Source of the DNA: Streptomyces albofaciens JCM 4342
Lineage (GTDB): Bacteria; Actinomycetota; Actinomycetes; Streptomycetales; Streptomycetaceae
DNA length: 64,000 nt
Reading direction: 5' to 3'
Assembly: GCF_008634025.1 (NCBI RefSeq)
Contig: NZ_PDCM01000001.1
Span: forward strand, 4,186,501 to 4,250,500
Below, piece after piece: positions 12,093-21,193 of this stretch. Below the pieces are notes generated by a model that did not search any database, had not been told where the DNA came from, and saw nothing but the letters and a program-made list of their open reading frames with translations. The position numbers and the translations under genes were made by a program. Positions within the stretch are counted from its first letter, which is position 1; each line of letters begins with the position of its first letter.

Positions 12093-15000
12093 ATGACCAC
12101 TCCGGCGGCGTTGCGGTTGCTGCGCGGTACCGATCTGCTGGACCTGGCGTTCGGCTTCGCCGGGCTGAAGGTCGAGGAGAGCGGCGGGACCAGACGGCTG
12201 GTGCGCGCGGACCCGCGGGCGGACGGCTGGATCGCCGTCACCTTCGGGCCGCAGCACATGGTGGAGCAGGCCTTCAGCGACGAGGTGCCGGGGGAGTCCC
12301 GAGAGCTGCCGGTGGGCTCCCTCATCAGCGGCCGGAGCGTCCTCGTCTTCGACGTGGGCCCACAGGACGCGGTGCCCTTCTCCGAGGATGGCCTGCTCGG
12401 CGCCATGCGACGGCTGCCGCTGCGCGTCGTGGACGCGGCCCGCGTGCCGGAGACGCCGCCGCCGGCCCCGGCGCTCGGGCCGCCACCGCCCGCAGTCGGT
12501 ACGGACGCCGCGGCCCGGGCCATGACTCTGGTACGGCTGGTCCGTACGACGGGCGAACTCGCCGCGCGCCACGGGCCGGAAACCGCGCTCGCCCTTGCCC
12601 GTGCCGCGGGTGTGCCGATCGCCCCGGCCGGCGCCGGCGCACCGCTCGCCGCGGCCGGCCCGCAGGACCCGCTGGCCGACCCGGCCCGCCCCCGCACCGG
12701 CATCGAACTGCCCTACCGGCTGTATCTGTCCCCCTCCCAGAAGGCGCGCTGGATCCACCGGGACCGGACCCCCGCGCCCGGTCCCGGCACCCGCGCCGAG
12801 CTGTGGCACACCCGGCTCGACGCCGGGACGGTCCGCGCGGTCTGGAACCGGGAACGCGGCGGCGACCCCGGTGCCCCGTACGCGTTCCGCCAGGCGCTGG
12901 AGCCCGAGGACCGCCGGGACATCGTGGACCTCACCACCGGCGCGGGCCTCCTCAAGCCGGACGGCACGCCGTACGTCCCGGAGCCCGTCGCCGTACGGCT
13001 GCTGATGCTCTCGGCGGCCGGCGGCTGGCTGGACGGACTCGGCAGCTGGCCGCGGCGGCCCCGCGGCGTCTCGCTCTCCGAGTGGCGCCACCGCGCCTCC
13101 ATGGGCCGCGACCAGTACGTACGGGTGATGCGCGAGGGCTTCCTGTGCCCGTTCGGGCACAAGGCGGTGTACGTCCGCGTCACGGAGCGGAAGTTCGACG
13201 ACGCCCGCGGCGCCTATCTCGTCCAGCGCGAATTCGTCGTCGTCCGGCAGCCGCTGAAGACGTACGACCCGAACACCCCGCTGCCCGCCGGGCCCGACCC
13301 CGCCAGCGACCTGGCGAACGTGCTGTTCCCCTTCACCAGCGTGCGGCTCGACACCCCGCAGACGCCGAACCTCGTCCCGCCCGCCGACCGGCGGAAGTTC
13401 TTCCCCGCCACGCCCGCCGAGCGGCTCTTCCACTTCAAGGTCACGGCGGTGGACCACGGCGGCACCGCGGTGGAATTCCGTACACCGCTGCTGTTCCTCG
13501 ACGAGGCCCTGGCCACGGGGGAGGGGCTGGCCGCGGCCGTCGCCGAGTACAACGCGCTGGACCGCACCCCGCCGGACCCGGCGGCCGCGGCCGGTGCCGT
13601 CGCGGTGGCGCACCCGCCCGAGGCCAGCGCCGACCTCCTCGGCCAGTCGGTGGCCCTCGCGCCCGTCCTGCGGCCCGACGACACCCGGCTCGACGTGGCC
13701 CGGATGGTGTGGGGCATGGCGGCGCCGCCCGCGCTCGCCGACCCCGCGCCGGGTGATCCGGCCGTGTCGAGGAACGCCCCGTTCCTGCCGCAGCTGCGCT
13801 GGGCGCAGGCCGTCGTGCCCGCCGTCGGCCGGCTCAGCGGCGCGGACGCCACCGTGCCCGTCGCCTACGCGAAGCGGTACGCCCTGTCCGGCTTCGACAC
13901 CGTCGGCGGGCCGGTCCGCAAGGCCAACGCGGGACAGGTCTTCCTCAGCCTGCTCACCCCCGCCGACCAGCCGCTGCGGATGGACTTCGGCGGGCAGCGG
14001 GACCGGTCCGGCGGCCTCACCGCGCCCAGCATGATCGTCTCCGGGCTGTCCCGGCTGACCGGGCCGGTCTCCGGCGTTCCGGTGGCGGGCGGGCTGGACG
14101 CGCTCGACCGCATCGCGAACGGCACCTTCCGGCCCGAGGAGTTCTTCCGGCCGCTGGACGTGCTGGACGAGATCGGGCCCAGCCTGCTGGGCGTGGTCCC
14201 GCTGGCCGAGGTGATCAAGGGCGTGGACGGGCTGGGCAAGGCCCTGAAGGTGCCCAACTTCTTCACCGAGACCGTCAGCGCGGTCACCGGCCTCCTCTCC
14301 GACCTCGGCCGCGCCCGGCAGCTGCTCACCCACGAGCTGGACCGCTACCCGCCGGCCGCCCGCCAGGTCGCCGACACGGCGGAGAAGTTCGCCACCGTCG
14401 TCGCCGACTTCGTCGCCCAGGGGCTCGCCGGGCGCACCGGCCCGATCACGATGCGGCAGGTGGACGACGCCTTCAACGCCTTCGCCACCGCGCTGGGCCA
14501 TCTGATCGCCACCCTGCCCGCCGGTGCGGACCCGGGCGTACGCACCCTGCTGACCCGCGTACAGCAGCAGCTCGCGACCTGGACCCGGGCCGCCGGAGAG
14601 GTCGTCGCGCTGCGCGACGCCGTCCAGGCCGCCGCCAACGGCTTCAAGCTGCCGGAGACCGTCAACGCGCGGCTGGAGTGGAACCCGGACATCCAGCCCG
14701 TCCTCCTGGACGGCTCGCCGGTCTTCCTGCCGGACACCGGCGGGCGGCTGTCCCTCGTCGTGGACCTGCGCGGCTCCCTGCGCGGGGACCTGAGCGTCGG
14801 CGCGGACATCAGTTGCAGCCTGGAGAACTTCACCCTCAACCTGGTGCCGAAGTTCAACGCGCTGCGGCTGAGCTTCAAACACGTCCGCTTCGTCGCGCGC
14901 GCCGGGCGGAAGCCCGACATCGACGTCGTCCTCAAGAGCGTCGACTTCACCGGCCCGCTCGCCTTCGTCCAGACGCTGCGCAAGCTGATCCCGGTGGACG

Positions 15001-15734
15001 GCTTCAGCGACCCGCCCGGCATCCAGGTCACGCCGTCCGGCATCGTCGCCCGTTACGGACTGCCGCTGCCGAACCTGGCCATCGGCGTGTTCAGCCTGGA
15101 GAACCTTCGGCTGGACGCCTATCTCGACCTGCCCTTCCTCGGCCGGTCACTGGAGATCGGGTTCGCCTTCTGCAGCCGCCAGGCCCCGTTCCGGCTCACC
15201 GTCTCGCTGCTCGGCGGCGGGGGCTTCTTCGGCATCGTGCTGACGCCCGAGCGGGTGGCCGTACTGGAAGCGGCCCTCGAATTCGGTGCGGCCGTCTCGC
15301 TCGACTTCGGGGTGGCCAGCGGCAGCCTGTCCGTCATGGCGGGCATCTACTTCCGCCTCGAACCGGCCACCGGTGAGTCCCGGCTGACCGGCTACTTCCG
15401 GGCCCGCGGTGAGGTCGACGTCCTCGGCATCGTCTCCGCCTCCATCGAGATCTACCTCGACCTCACCTTCGACACCGCCACCGGCACCGTCTACGGACGC
15501 GCCAGGATTTCCGTCAGCGTGCACATCGGCTTCTGGTCGCAGTCGGTGACCATCGAATGCGAGAAGCGGTTCGTGGGCAGCGGACCCGCTCCCGCCCCGC
15601 TCGGCACGGGGGACGAGGAGCCGCCGAGGCCGCCGACCTTCGCCGAGATGATGGCGCCCTACACCGATCCGGTCACCGGCGCCCGGCGCGACCCCGTCAC
15701 CGAATACTGCACCGCCTTCGCGGAAGTGAGCTGA
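12093..15734 (+). CDS. Giant protein A of unknown function (1213 aa)
   Basis: I do not recognise a family. ATG 12093 is chosen because GGAGGGGG lies 5-8 bases upstream. No signal peptide or transmembrane helix is visible. The first ~210 residues are mixed alpha/beta, ending in a Pro/Ala-rich linker; residues ~210-400 include a distinctive conserved-looking block (ELPYRLYLSPSQKARWIH, then AELWHTRLD and a CPFGHKAVYVRVTERKF stretch). The last ~350 residues are strongly amphipathic beta (SLENLRLDAYLDLPFLG, then FRLTVSLLGGGGFFGIVL), suggesting a repetitive beta structure. The next gene begins 3 bases after its stop, so the two are almost certainly co-translated. Codon use is typical of the window. 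A structural, binding or assembly protein is possible but unproven. Confidence 0.8.
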   Translation: MTTPAALRLLRGTDLLDLAFGFAGLKVEESGGTRRLVRADPRADGWIAVTFGPQHMVEQAFSDEVPGESRELPVGSLISGRSVLVFDVGPQDAVPFSEDGLLGAMRRLPLRVVDAARVPETPPPAPALGPPPPAVGTDAAARAMTLVRLVRTTGELAARHGPETALALARAAGVPIAPAGAGAPLAAAGPQDPLADPARPRTGIELPYRLYLSPSQKARWIHRDRTPAPGPGTRAELWHTRLDAGTVRAVWNRERGGDPGAPYAFRQALEPEDRRDIVDLTTGAGLLKPDGTPYVPEPVAVRLLMLSAAGGWLDGLGSWPRRPRGVSLSEWRHRASMGRDQYVRVMREGFLCPFGHKAVYVRVTERKFDDARGAYLVQREFVVVRQPLKTYDPNTPLPAGPDPASDLANVLFPFTSVRLDTPQTPNLVPPADRRKFFPATPAERLFHFKVTAVDHGGTAVEFRTPLLFLDEALATGEGLAAAVAEYNALDRTPPDPAAAAGAVAVAHPPEASADLLGQSVALAPVLRPDDTRLDVARMVWGMAAPPALADPAPGDPAVSRNAPFLPQLRWAQAVVPAVGRLSGADATVPVAYAKRYALSGFDTVGGPVRKANAGQVFLSLLTPADQPLRMDFGGQRDRSGGLTAPSMIVSGLSRLTGPVSGVPVAGGLDALDRIANGTFRPEEFFRPLDVLDEIGPSLLGVVPLAEVIKGVDGLGKALKVPNFFTETVSAVTGLLSDLGRARQLLTHELDRYPPAARQVADTAEKFATVVADFVAQGLAGRTGPITMRQVDDAFNAFATALGHLIATLPAGADPGVRTLLTRVQQQLATWTRAAGEVVALRDAVQAAANGFKLPETVNARLEWNPDIQPVLLDGSPVFLPDTGGRLSLVVDLRGSLRGDLSVGADISCSLENFTLNLVPKFNALRLSFKHVRFVARAGRKPDIDVVLKSVDFTGPLAFVQTLRKLIPVDGFSDPPGIQVTPSGIVARYGLPLPNLAIGVFSLENLRLDAYLDLPFLGRSLEIGFAFCSRQAPFRLTVSLLGGGGFFGIVLTPERVAVLEAALEFGAAVSLDFGVASGSLSVMAGIYFRLEPATGESRLTGYFRARGEVDVLGIVSASIEIYLDLTFDTATGTVYGRARISVSVHIGFWSQSVTIECEKRFVGSGPAPAPLGTGDEEPPRPPTFAEMMAPYTDPVTGARRDPVTEYCTAFAEVS

Positions 15735-15737
15735 ACC

Positions 15738-18700
15738 ATGCCCGAGACGATCCGCTGGACCGTACTGCCCGACGGCCAGCCCGCCGACGGCACACTCCGG
15801 CTGACCGTGCTGGTCAGCCCCCGCCTCACCGGCGGCACCCGGCTGGACGCCTTCGACGGCTTCCGGGACTGGCCCGCCACCCTGCGCCGGTACGCGCCCG
15901 CGCTCCGGATCGAGTTCCTGGCACCCGGCGCCACCGGGCCCGGCGTCCTCGTCCCCACCACGGCCCGCACCGGGCGCTTCCCGCCGGCCGACAGTGCGCT
16001 GTGGGGCGAACTGTTCAAGGGCGACACGGTCGTCCGCGCCCCCGCCGGAGCCTTCGCCGCCGCGGCCGAACGGCCCCCGACGCTGCGCTCGTACCCCGCC
16101 GCAGCGGTCCGTGACCAGATCACGGCGCTGTACGAGGCGGCGGTCGGCGCCACCGCGATCCGCCGGGTGACGCCCCCGACGGGCGGGGGAGAGGAGAACG
16201 GCGCGGCACCGACGGCCGGGCGGGCCGCGGGCCCGGCCGCCGGTTGGGACCACCCCGAGAGCCGCGATCTCCGTGACGTGCTGACCTCCGCCATCCGGAC
16301 CTTCGCGGGCCGGGTCGACGCCGGCTATCCGCGCCTCGACGAACTCCTCACCCGGCAGGCGGGCGGCCGGCCCGGAGCCGCCGCGGACCCGAACCCGTAC
16401 CGCCCCCGCCACATGGACCGCGCCGCGCGCGAGTACACCGAGGACGGCGCGCTGCTCGGACTCGCCGAGATGTACCGGTTTTACGACCGCGCGCCGCGGC
16501 CGGCTTCCGCCACCGGCCGTGGCCGGGCGGCAGCGGAAGCCGAACCCCCGCCCACCGAGCCGGACTTCGACTTCCACACCGCGTGCGCCCTGCTCGCCGA
16601 CTACCCGGAACTGCTGCGCCGCTTCGGCCTCGCCCTGGACCTCCTGGTCACACCGCCGGCCGGGCTCGCCGACCGGTGGCGGGCCCGGGTGGCCTTCACC
16701 GACGCCCAAGGACAGCTGAACACCGACGAGTCGCTGCGCCCCTGGACGGCGCTGCGGCACGTCCCCGGCCGGCGCTTCGAACCGTACGCCGCCGACGACG
16801 GCTTCCACGGCCACCGGATGCTCCGGCTGGGCGCCGACGCCGTGCACGTCACGGACCTGGACCTGGACGGCGCGGCCATGAAGTTCGTGGAGTTCGCCCG
16901 CGTCCTCGACCAGTACCTGAGCGGCACCGGCGCGCCGGGCACGGCCGTGGCCGCGGACCCCACCGCCCTCCCCGCCCTGCACGGGGCGGGCCTGACCGTC
17001 GTCCACGACGACCGCGACCGGGCCCTGGCCGACCAGATGGAGGCCGACGCGCGGCACACGGCGGGCGTCGGCCCCGACGGCAGGCCCGTGGCCGCCGCGG
17101 TCCTGGACGCCGCCCACCTCGTGCGCGGCCTGCGCGTCGACGTCGGCCCGGCGGACGAGCGCACCGGGCGCGTCGCCGCCTGGTACCCGCTGTGTGCCCG
17201 TACGGGGGAGTACGCCATCAGGCGGCCCGGAGCGCCCGCCGTGCCGATCGGCGCCGCGCCCGACGAGGGCCACGTCAAGGCGTCCGCCGTCACCCGCGAC
17301 CGCGCCGACGGCCGGCAGCTCTACGTCCACCAGGCGCTCTTCGGCTGGCACGGCTGGAGTCTCGCCGCGCCACCGCCCGGCCGGACCCTGGGCCCCGGCG
17401 ACCGGCCGCAGGTGCCCAACCCGCAGATCTCCGGCCGCTTCCCGCTCGCCGCCGCGTTCCGGCCCACCCCCGGCACCCTGCCCGCCCTGCGCTACGGCCG
17501 CACCTACCGGCTGCGCGCCCGCCTGGTCGACCTCGCCGGCAACAGCCTCGGCCCCGAAGCCCCCGCCGTGGAGGGCACCGCCACCGACCCCGTCACCTAC
17601 GGCCGCTGGGAACCCGTACCACCGCCCGTGATCGTGCCGAGGTGGCCGTTCCTGGAAGGCGAGTCGGAACCGCATCTGGTCATCCGCAGCACCGTCGACG
17701 CGTCCGGACGGCCGCTGTCGCCCGGCGAGTGGGCCGACCTGCGCAACGGCGAGGTCCCCGACCACCAGAGGGTGTCGCCCGCCGACGGGCTCGACCGCCG
17801 CTACCGCGCCTTCGACGAACGCCACCTGAGCCCGCCCAAGAGCTCGCTCCAGACGGCCGAACAACACGGGGTGTACGACGCGGTCTTCGGCCCCGGCAAA
17901 CCGGACGCGCTGCGCCGCCAGTACTTCGCCGCGGCGTCCCGCGAGGCGGGCAGCTACCTCGACACGGTCGTCAGCCTCCCGGAGGACCCGCGCGTCACCC
18001 GCGACCTCAAGGCCGCCGGGGAGATCCACGTCGCCAAGCACAGCCCGCACGACACGTCCCCGCTGACCGAGCTGCCCGTGGCGCGCGGCAGCGGCCTGCA
18101 CACCGGCGAGTACGTCGTCCACGACGCCGCGCAACTGCTGCTGCCGTACCTGCCCGACGTGCCCGCGCGCGGCATCGCCCTGCGGGGACTGCCGGGCACG
18201 GGCACGGGGTCGGACGCGGGACCCCACCGTACGTACGACTTCACCGGGACCTGGCCCCAGGCGAGGCCGCTGCGGCTGCGGATCGTGGAAGGGGACCGCC
18301 CGCCGGACCCGCCGACGGGCGGCGTCCTGACCGTGTACGTGCCCAAGGCGGAGGTGGTGACCGTCCGCATGAGCTGCCGGATCGCGGAGCAGGACCTCCG
18401 GCTGTTCCGCGTCTGGCAGCTGCTCACCGCCTCGCCCCAGTGGAACGACCCGCTGCGCCTGACCCCGGAGCAGCGGCGCGAACTGACGGTGGCGTCGGCG
18501 GCCGGCGAGAACTGGATGATCACGCCGTGGACGGAACTCACCCTCGTCCACGCCGTCGAGAAGCCGCTGGCGCCGCCGTCCCTGGCGGACCTGCGGTTCA
18601 GCCGTACGGCGGGGGAGACCTCCGCGCTCGTCGCGGGCGAGCTCTCCCTGCACGCCAGGAGCACCGGCCGGATCGACCTCGACGCGACCTGGGAGGAGTG

Positions 18701-19979
18701 GCTCGACGACGTCAAGGAGCCCGCGCCCCGGCGGGTGACCGGCCACGACCACGTGGGCGACCTGACGCCCGGCCCCCGCCGCGACACCTTCGGCTTCAGC
18801 GGCCTGCGGCACGAGTTCCGCGACACCCGCCACCGCAACGTCACCTACACACCGACCGCGACCACCCGCTTCCGCGAGTACTTCCACCCGGCGATCACCG
18901 ACCGGCCCGAACTGATCACCAGCCGGGGTCCCGCCGCCTCCGGGCCCGGCGGGCGGGGCTGGCCGGTCCCGGCCACCCGGCGCCCGGAGCCGCCCGAAGT
19001 GAGCCATATCGTGCCCACCTTCACCTGGGAGCACACCGCGGACACCGACGCCCACCGGGTGACCCGCACCCGCCGCGCCGCGGGCGTCCGCGTCTACCTC
19101 CGCCGCCCGTGGTTCAGCTCCGGCGACGACGAACTCCTCGCCGTCGTCCTCGACCCGGGCAGCCGCCTCCCGGCCGAACTCGTCACCCGCTGCGGCATCG
19201 ACCCCGTATGGGCCGACGACTCCGTCCTGCCGCGGCTGCGCCCCGCCAACTTCCCGAACGCGGCCGGGACCGCCACCGGCCGGACCCTGGCCGAAACCGT
19301 CGGCGGGGCGCCCGCCACGGTCTCGGTCGCGACGTTCGCCCCCGTCTACGACGAGCAGCTGGGCCTGTGGTCCTGCGACATCGACGTGGACCTCGGCGAC
19401 CTGGCCGACAGCCCCGCGTACTTCCCCTTCCTGCGGCCCGCCCTCGCCCGCTACCAGCCGTACGCCGTCGAGCCGCTCCACCTGTCGAAGGTCGTCACCG
19501 GGGAATTCGTCCAGCTGATGCCCGACCGTACGGTCACCGCCGCGATGACCGCGGACGGCCGGATCCACATCGAGCTGAGCGGCCCGGCGGCGGCCAACGA
19601 GGTCGGCGAGTTCACCGGGCCGGGACGCGACGGCGTCGCCGCGAGCCGCCGCGTCGTCGCGACCGTGCAGCAGCGGTCCCGCACCGCCGGCGACCTCGAA
19701 TGGACGGCGGCCGGCGGCACCGTCGAACTCATCTGCACACCCCGTGGCACCGGTTACGCCTGGACCGGCGACCTGACCCCGCCGCCCGGCAGCTTCCCGT
19801 CCCCCACCCGCCACCGCCTCCTGGTCGAGGAGTCCGAAACCCACTTCACCGACCGCACCACGGCCACCGCCACCGTCACCGCGGGCGGCGTCACCCGCCC
19901 GGTGTCCCGGCGGCTCGTCCACGCGGACTTCTTCGGGCTGACGACGACGGTGTTCGGGAAGGTGGTGCTGGAGGAGTGA
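15738..19979 (+). CDS. Giant protein B of unknown function (1413 aa)
   Basis: A very long single open frame beginning with ATG 3 bases after protein A. No family recognised. No signal peptide or membrane helix is visible. Visible features: a first ~400 residues with HMDRAAREYTEDGALLG and a long Pro/Ala linker; a beta-sandwich-like stretch RYGRTYRLRARLVDLAGNSL reminiscent of Ig/FN3-type repeats near residue 590; and a C-terminal third with HIVPTFTWEH, then VYLRRPWFSSGDDELLAVVL, followed by more beta-rich sequence. Tryptophan- and aspartate-rich beta segments suggest a large modular scaffold. Partnership with protein A is inferred from adjacency alone. A hairpin follows the stop, then a SigB-type sigma factor gene. 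Confidence 0.8.
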   Translation: MPETIRWTVLPDGQPADGTLRLTVLVSPRLTGGTRLDAFDGFRDWPATLRRYAPALRIEFLAPGATGPGVLVPTTARTGRFPPADSALWGELFKGDTVVRAPAGAFAAAAERPPTLRSYPAAAVRDQITALYEAAVGATAIRRVTPPTGGGEENGAAPTAGRAAGPAAGWDHPESRDLRDVLTSAIRTFAGRVDAGYPRLDELLTRQAGGRPGAAADPNPYRPRHMDRAAREYTEDGALLGLAEMYRFYDRAPRPASATGRGRAAAEAEPPPTEPDFDFHTACALLADYPELLRRFGLALDLLVTPPAGLADRWRARVAFTDAQGQLNTDESLRPWTALRHVPGRRFEPYAADDGFHGHRMLRLGADAVHVTDLDLDGAAMKFVEFARVLDQYLSGTGAPGTAVAADPTALPALHGAGLTVVHDDRDRALADQMEADARHTAGVGPDGRPVAAAVLDAAHLVRGLRVDVGPADERTGRVAAWYPLCARTGEYAIRRPGAPAVPIGAAPDEGHVKASAVTRDRADGRQLYVHQALFGWHGWSLAAPPPGRTLGPGDRPQVPNPQISGRFPLAAAFRPTPGTLPALRYGRTYRLRARLVDLAGNSLGPEAPAVEGTATDPVTYGRWEPVPPPVIVPRWPFLEGESEPHLVIRSTVDASGRPLSPGEWADLRNGEVPDHQRVSPADGLDRRYRAFDERHLSPPKSSLQTAEQHGVYDAVFGPGKPDALRRQYFAAASREAGSYLDTVVSLPEDPRVTRDLKAAGEIHVAKHSPHDTSPLTELPVARGSGLHTGEYVVHDAAQLLLPYLPDVPARGIALRGLPGTGTGSDAGPHRTYDFTGTWPQARPLRLRIVEGDRPPDPPTGGVLTVYVPKAEVVTVRMSCRIAEQDLRLFRVWQLLTASPQWNDPLRLTPEQRRELTVASAAGENWMITPWTELTLVHAVEKPLAPPSLADLRFSRTAGETSALVAGELSLHARSTGRIDLDATWEEWLDDVKEPAPRRVTGHDHVGDLTPGPRRDTFGFSGLRHEFRDTRHRNVTYTPTATTRFREYFHPAITDRPELITSRGPAASGPGGRGWPVPATRRPEPPEVSHIVPTFTWEHTADTDAHRVTRTRRAAGVRVYLRRPWFSSGDDELLAVVLDPGSRLPAELVTRCGIDPVWADDSVLPRLRPANFPNAAGTATGRTLAETVGGAPATVSVATFAPVYDEQLGLWSCDIDVDLGDLADSPAYFPFLRPALARYQPYAVEPLHLSKVVTGEFVQLMPDRTVTAAMTADGRIHIELSGPAAANEVGEFTGPGRDGVAASRRVVATVQQRSRTAGDLEWTAAGGTVELICTPRGTGYAWTGDLTPPPGSFPSPTRHRLLVEESETHFTDRTTATATVTAGGVTRPVSRRLVHADFFGLTTTVFGKVVLEE

Positions 19980-19994
19980 GGGGCGCAAAAGCCC

Positions 19995-20023
19995 GGAGGC
20001 GGCCCGCCGCCCGGCCCGCCTCC
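19995..20023 (+). terminator. Hairpin after the giant-protein pair
   Basis: GGAGGCGG (19995-20002) pairs with CCGCCTCC (20016-20023), 16 bases after the stop of protein B. The stem is GC-rich without a T-run. The rest of the gap to 20252 shows no clear promoter. Confidence 0.4.
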
Positions 20024-20252
20024 CGGTGGGCGGTTGTCCGTGCCAACCGTCTCACCAGGGCCTTTACCCGAGAGGCACGGCCGGAAGAAAAATCCGTACT
20101 CCCGGAGTGTGAGCCGCGCATGCCTGGACACAAGAGCGTCAGTGCTTCGGAACCGCAGGCACCCCGTCACAGAGGGGCCAGTCTGCCGTCTTCCGGCGAG
20201 TGGCCACTCGTAAGCCTGCGAACCACCCACCAGCGTCTAAGGAGAGCCGGCG

Positions 20253-21077
20253 ATGGCCACCACCACGATCGCGCGCCACCACGGGCGCCGTGCCGACGAC
20301 CCCGACACGACCGAGGAGATGCGGCTGCTGATCACGCTGCCGGACGGGCCCAAGAAGGAGCGGCTCCGGCAGCGGGTGATCACCGCCTGGCTGCCGCTGG
20401 CGCACCGGCAGGCGGTCCGGCTGCGGGAGCGCGGGGAACAGCTCGACGACCTCAAGCAGGTCGCCGCACTCGGCCTGGTCAAGGCGGTCGACCGGTTCGA
20501 TCCCGAGCGGGCCGACGCCTTCGAGCAGTTCGCCATCCCGACCATCACCGGCGAACTCAAGCGGCACTTCCGCGACCACACCTGGGACGTGCATGTGCCC
20601 CGGCGCACGCAGGAACTGCGCAACAAGGTCCGCAAGGCCGTACGCGAACTGAGCACCACCCTGGACGGGCGCTCGCCCACCGTGGCGCAGATCGCCGGGC
20701 ACGCCCGGCTGACCGAGGAGGACGTCGTCCTCGGGCTGGAGGCCCTGGAGACCTACCGGTCGCTGTCACTGGACGTGGCCCTGGACCGCAGCGGCGACAA
20801 CGACGACTACACCCTGATGGACACCCTCGGCTCGGCCGACGCCCGCTTCGGGCTCATAGAGGACCGCGAAGCGGTCAAGCCCGCCCTGGCCCGGCTCCCC
20901 GAACGGGAACGCCACATCCTGTACCTGCGGTTCTTCAAGGACATGACGCAGAGCGCCATCGCCGCCGAGCTGGGCCTGTCCCAGATGCACGTCTCGCGCC
21001 TGATCAGCCGGGCCCTGGCCCGGGTGCGCTCCGAGGTCACCCGGGCGGCGGACGAGGAGCACCGGGCCGCCGCGTGA
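20253..21077 (+). CDS. SigB/SigF/SigG-family RNA polymerase sigma factor
   Basis: A 274-residue alternative sigma factor of the stress/sporulation SigB-SigF class. Region 2 is clear (LDDLKQVAALGLVKAVDRFD, then FEQFAIPTITGELKRHFRDH), region 3 follows (LSTTLDGRSPTVAQIAGHA), and region 4 ends in the helix-turn-helix TQSAIAAELGLSQMHVSRLI. ATG 20253 follows AAGGAG at good spacing. Streptomyces carry several such paralogs, usually controlled by anti-sigma/anti-anti-sigma switches, none of which is next to this gene. It may serve stress response or development; which paralog it is cannot be told by eye. Confidence 0.92.
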   Translation: MATTTIARHHGRRADDPDTTEEMRLLITLPDGPKKERLRQRVITAWLPLAHRQAVRLRERGEQLDDLKQVAALGLVKAVDRFDPERADAFEQFAIPTITGELKRHFRDHTWDVHVPRRTQELRNKVRKAVRELSTTLDGRSPTVAQIAGHARLTEEDVVLGLEALETYRSLSLDVALDRSGDNDDYTLMDTLGSADARFGLIEDREAVKPALARLPERERHILYLRFFKDMTQSAIAAELGLSQMHVSRLISRALARVRSEVTRAADEEHRAAA

Positions 21078-21193
21078 CGGCGCCCCCGAGGAGCGGACAC
21101 CGTATCGCGGAACCGGAATCCGTGGGATAACTCGGACAGTCCGGCCGCCCCCCCCGGCCGGCTCCGCCACGGTTCCGTCGCCCGGGAGTGTCC

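Noticed and set aside
15147..19988. A 1613-residue open frame on the minus strand opposite giant protein B
   Set aside because: Its product is low-complexity Gly/Arg/Val-rich and it lies opposite a frame with coherent domain-like sequence and proper starts; a GC-rich antisense shadow.
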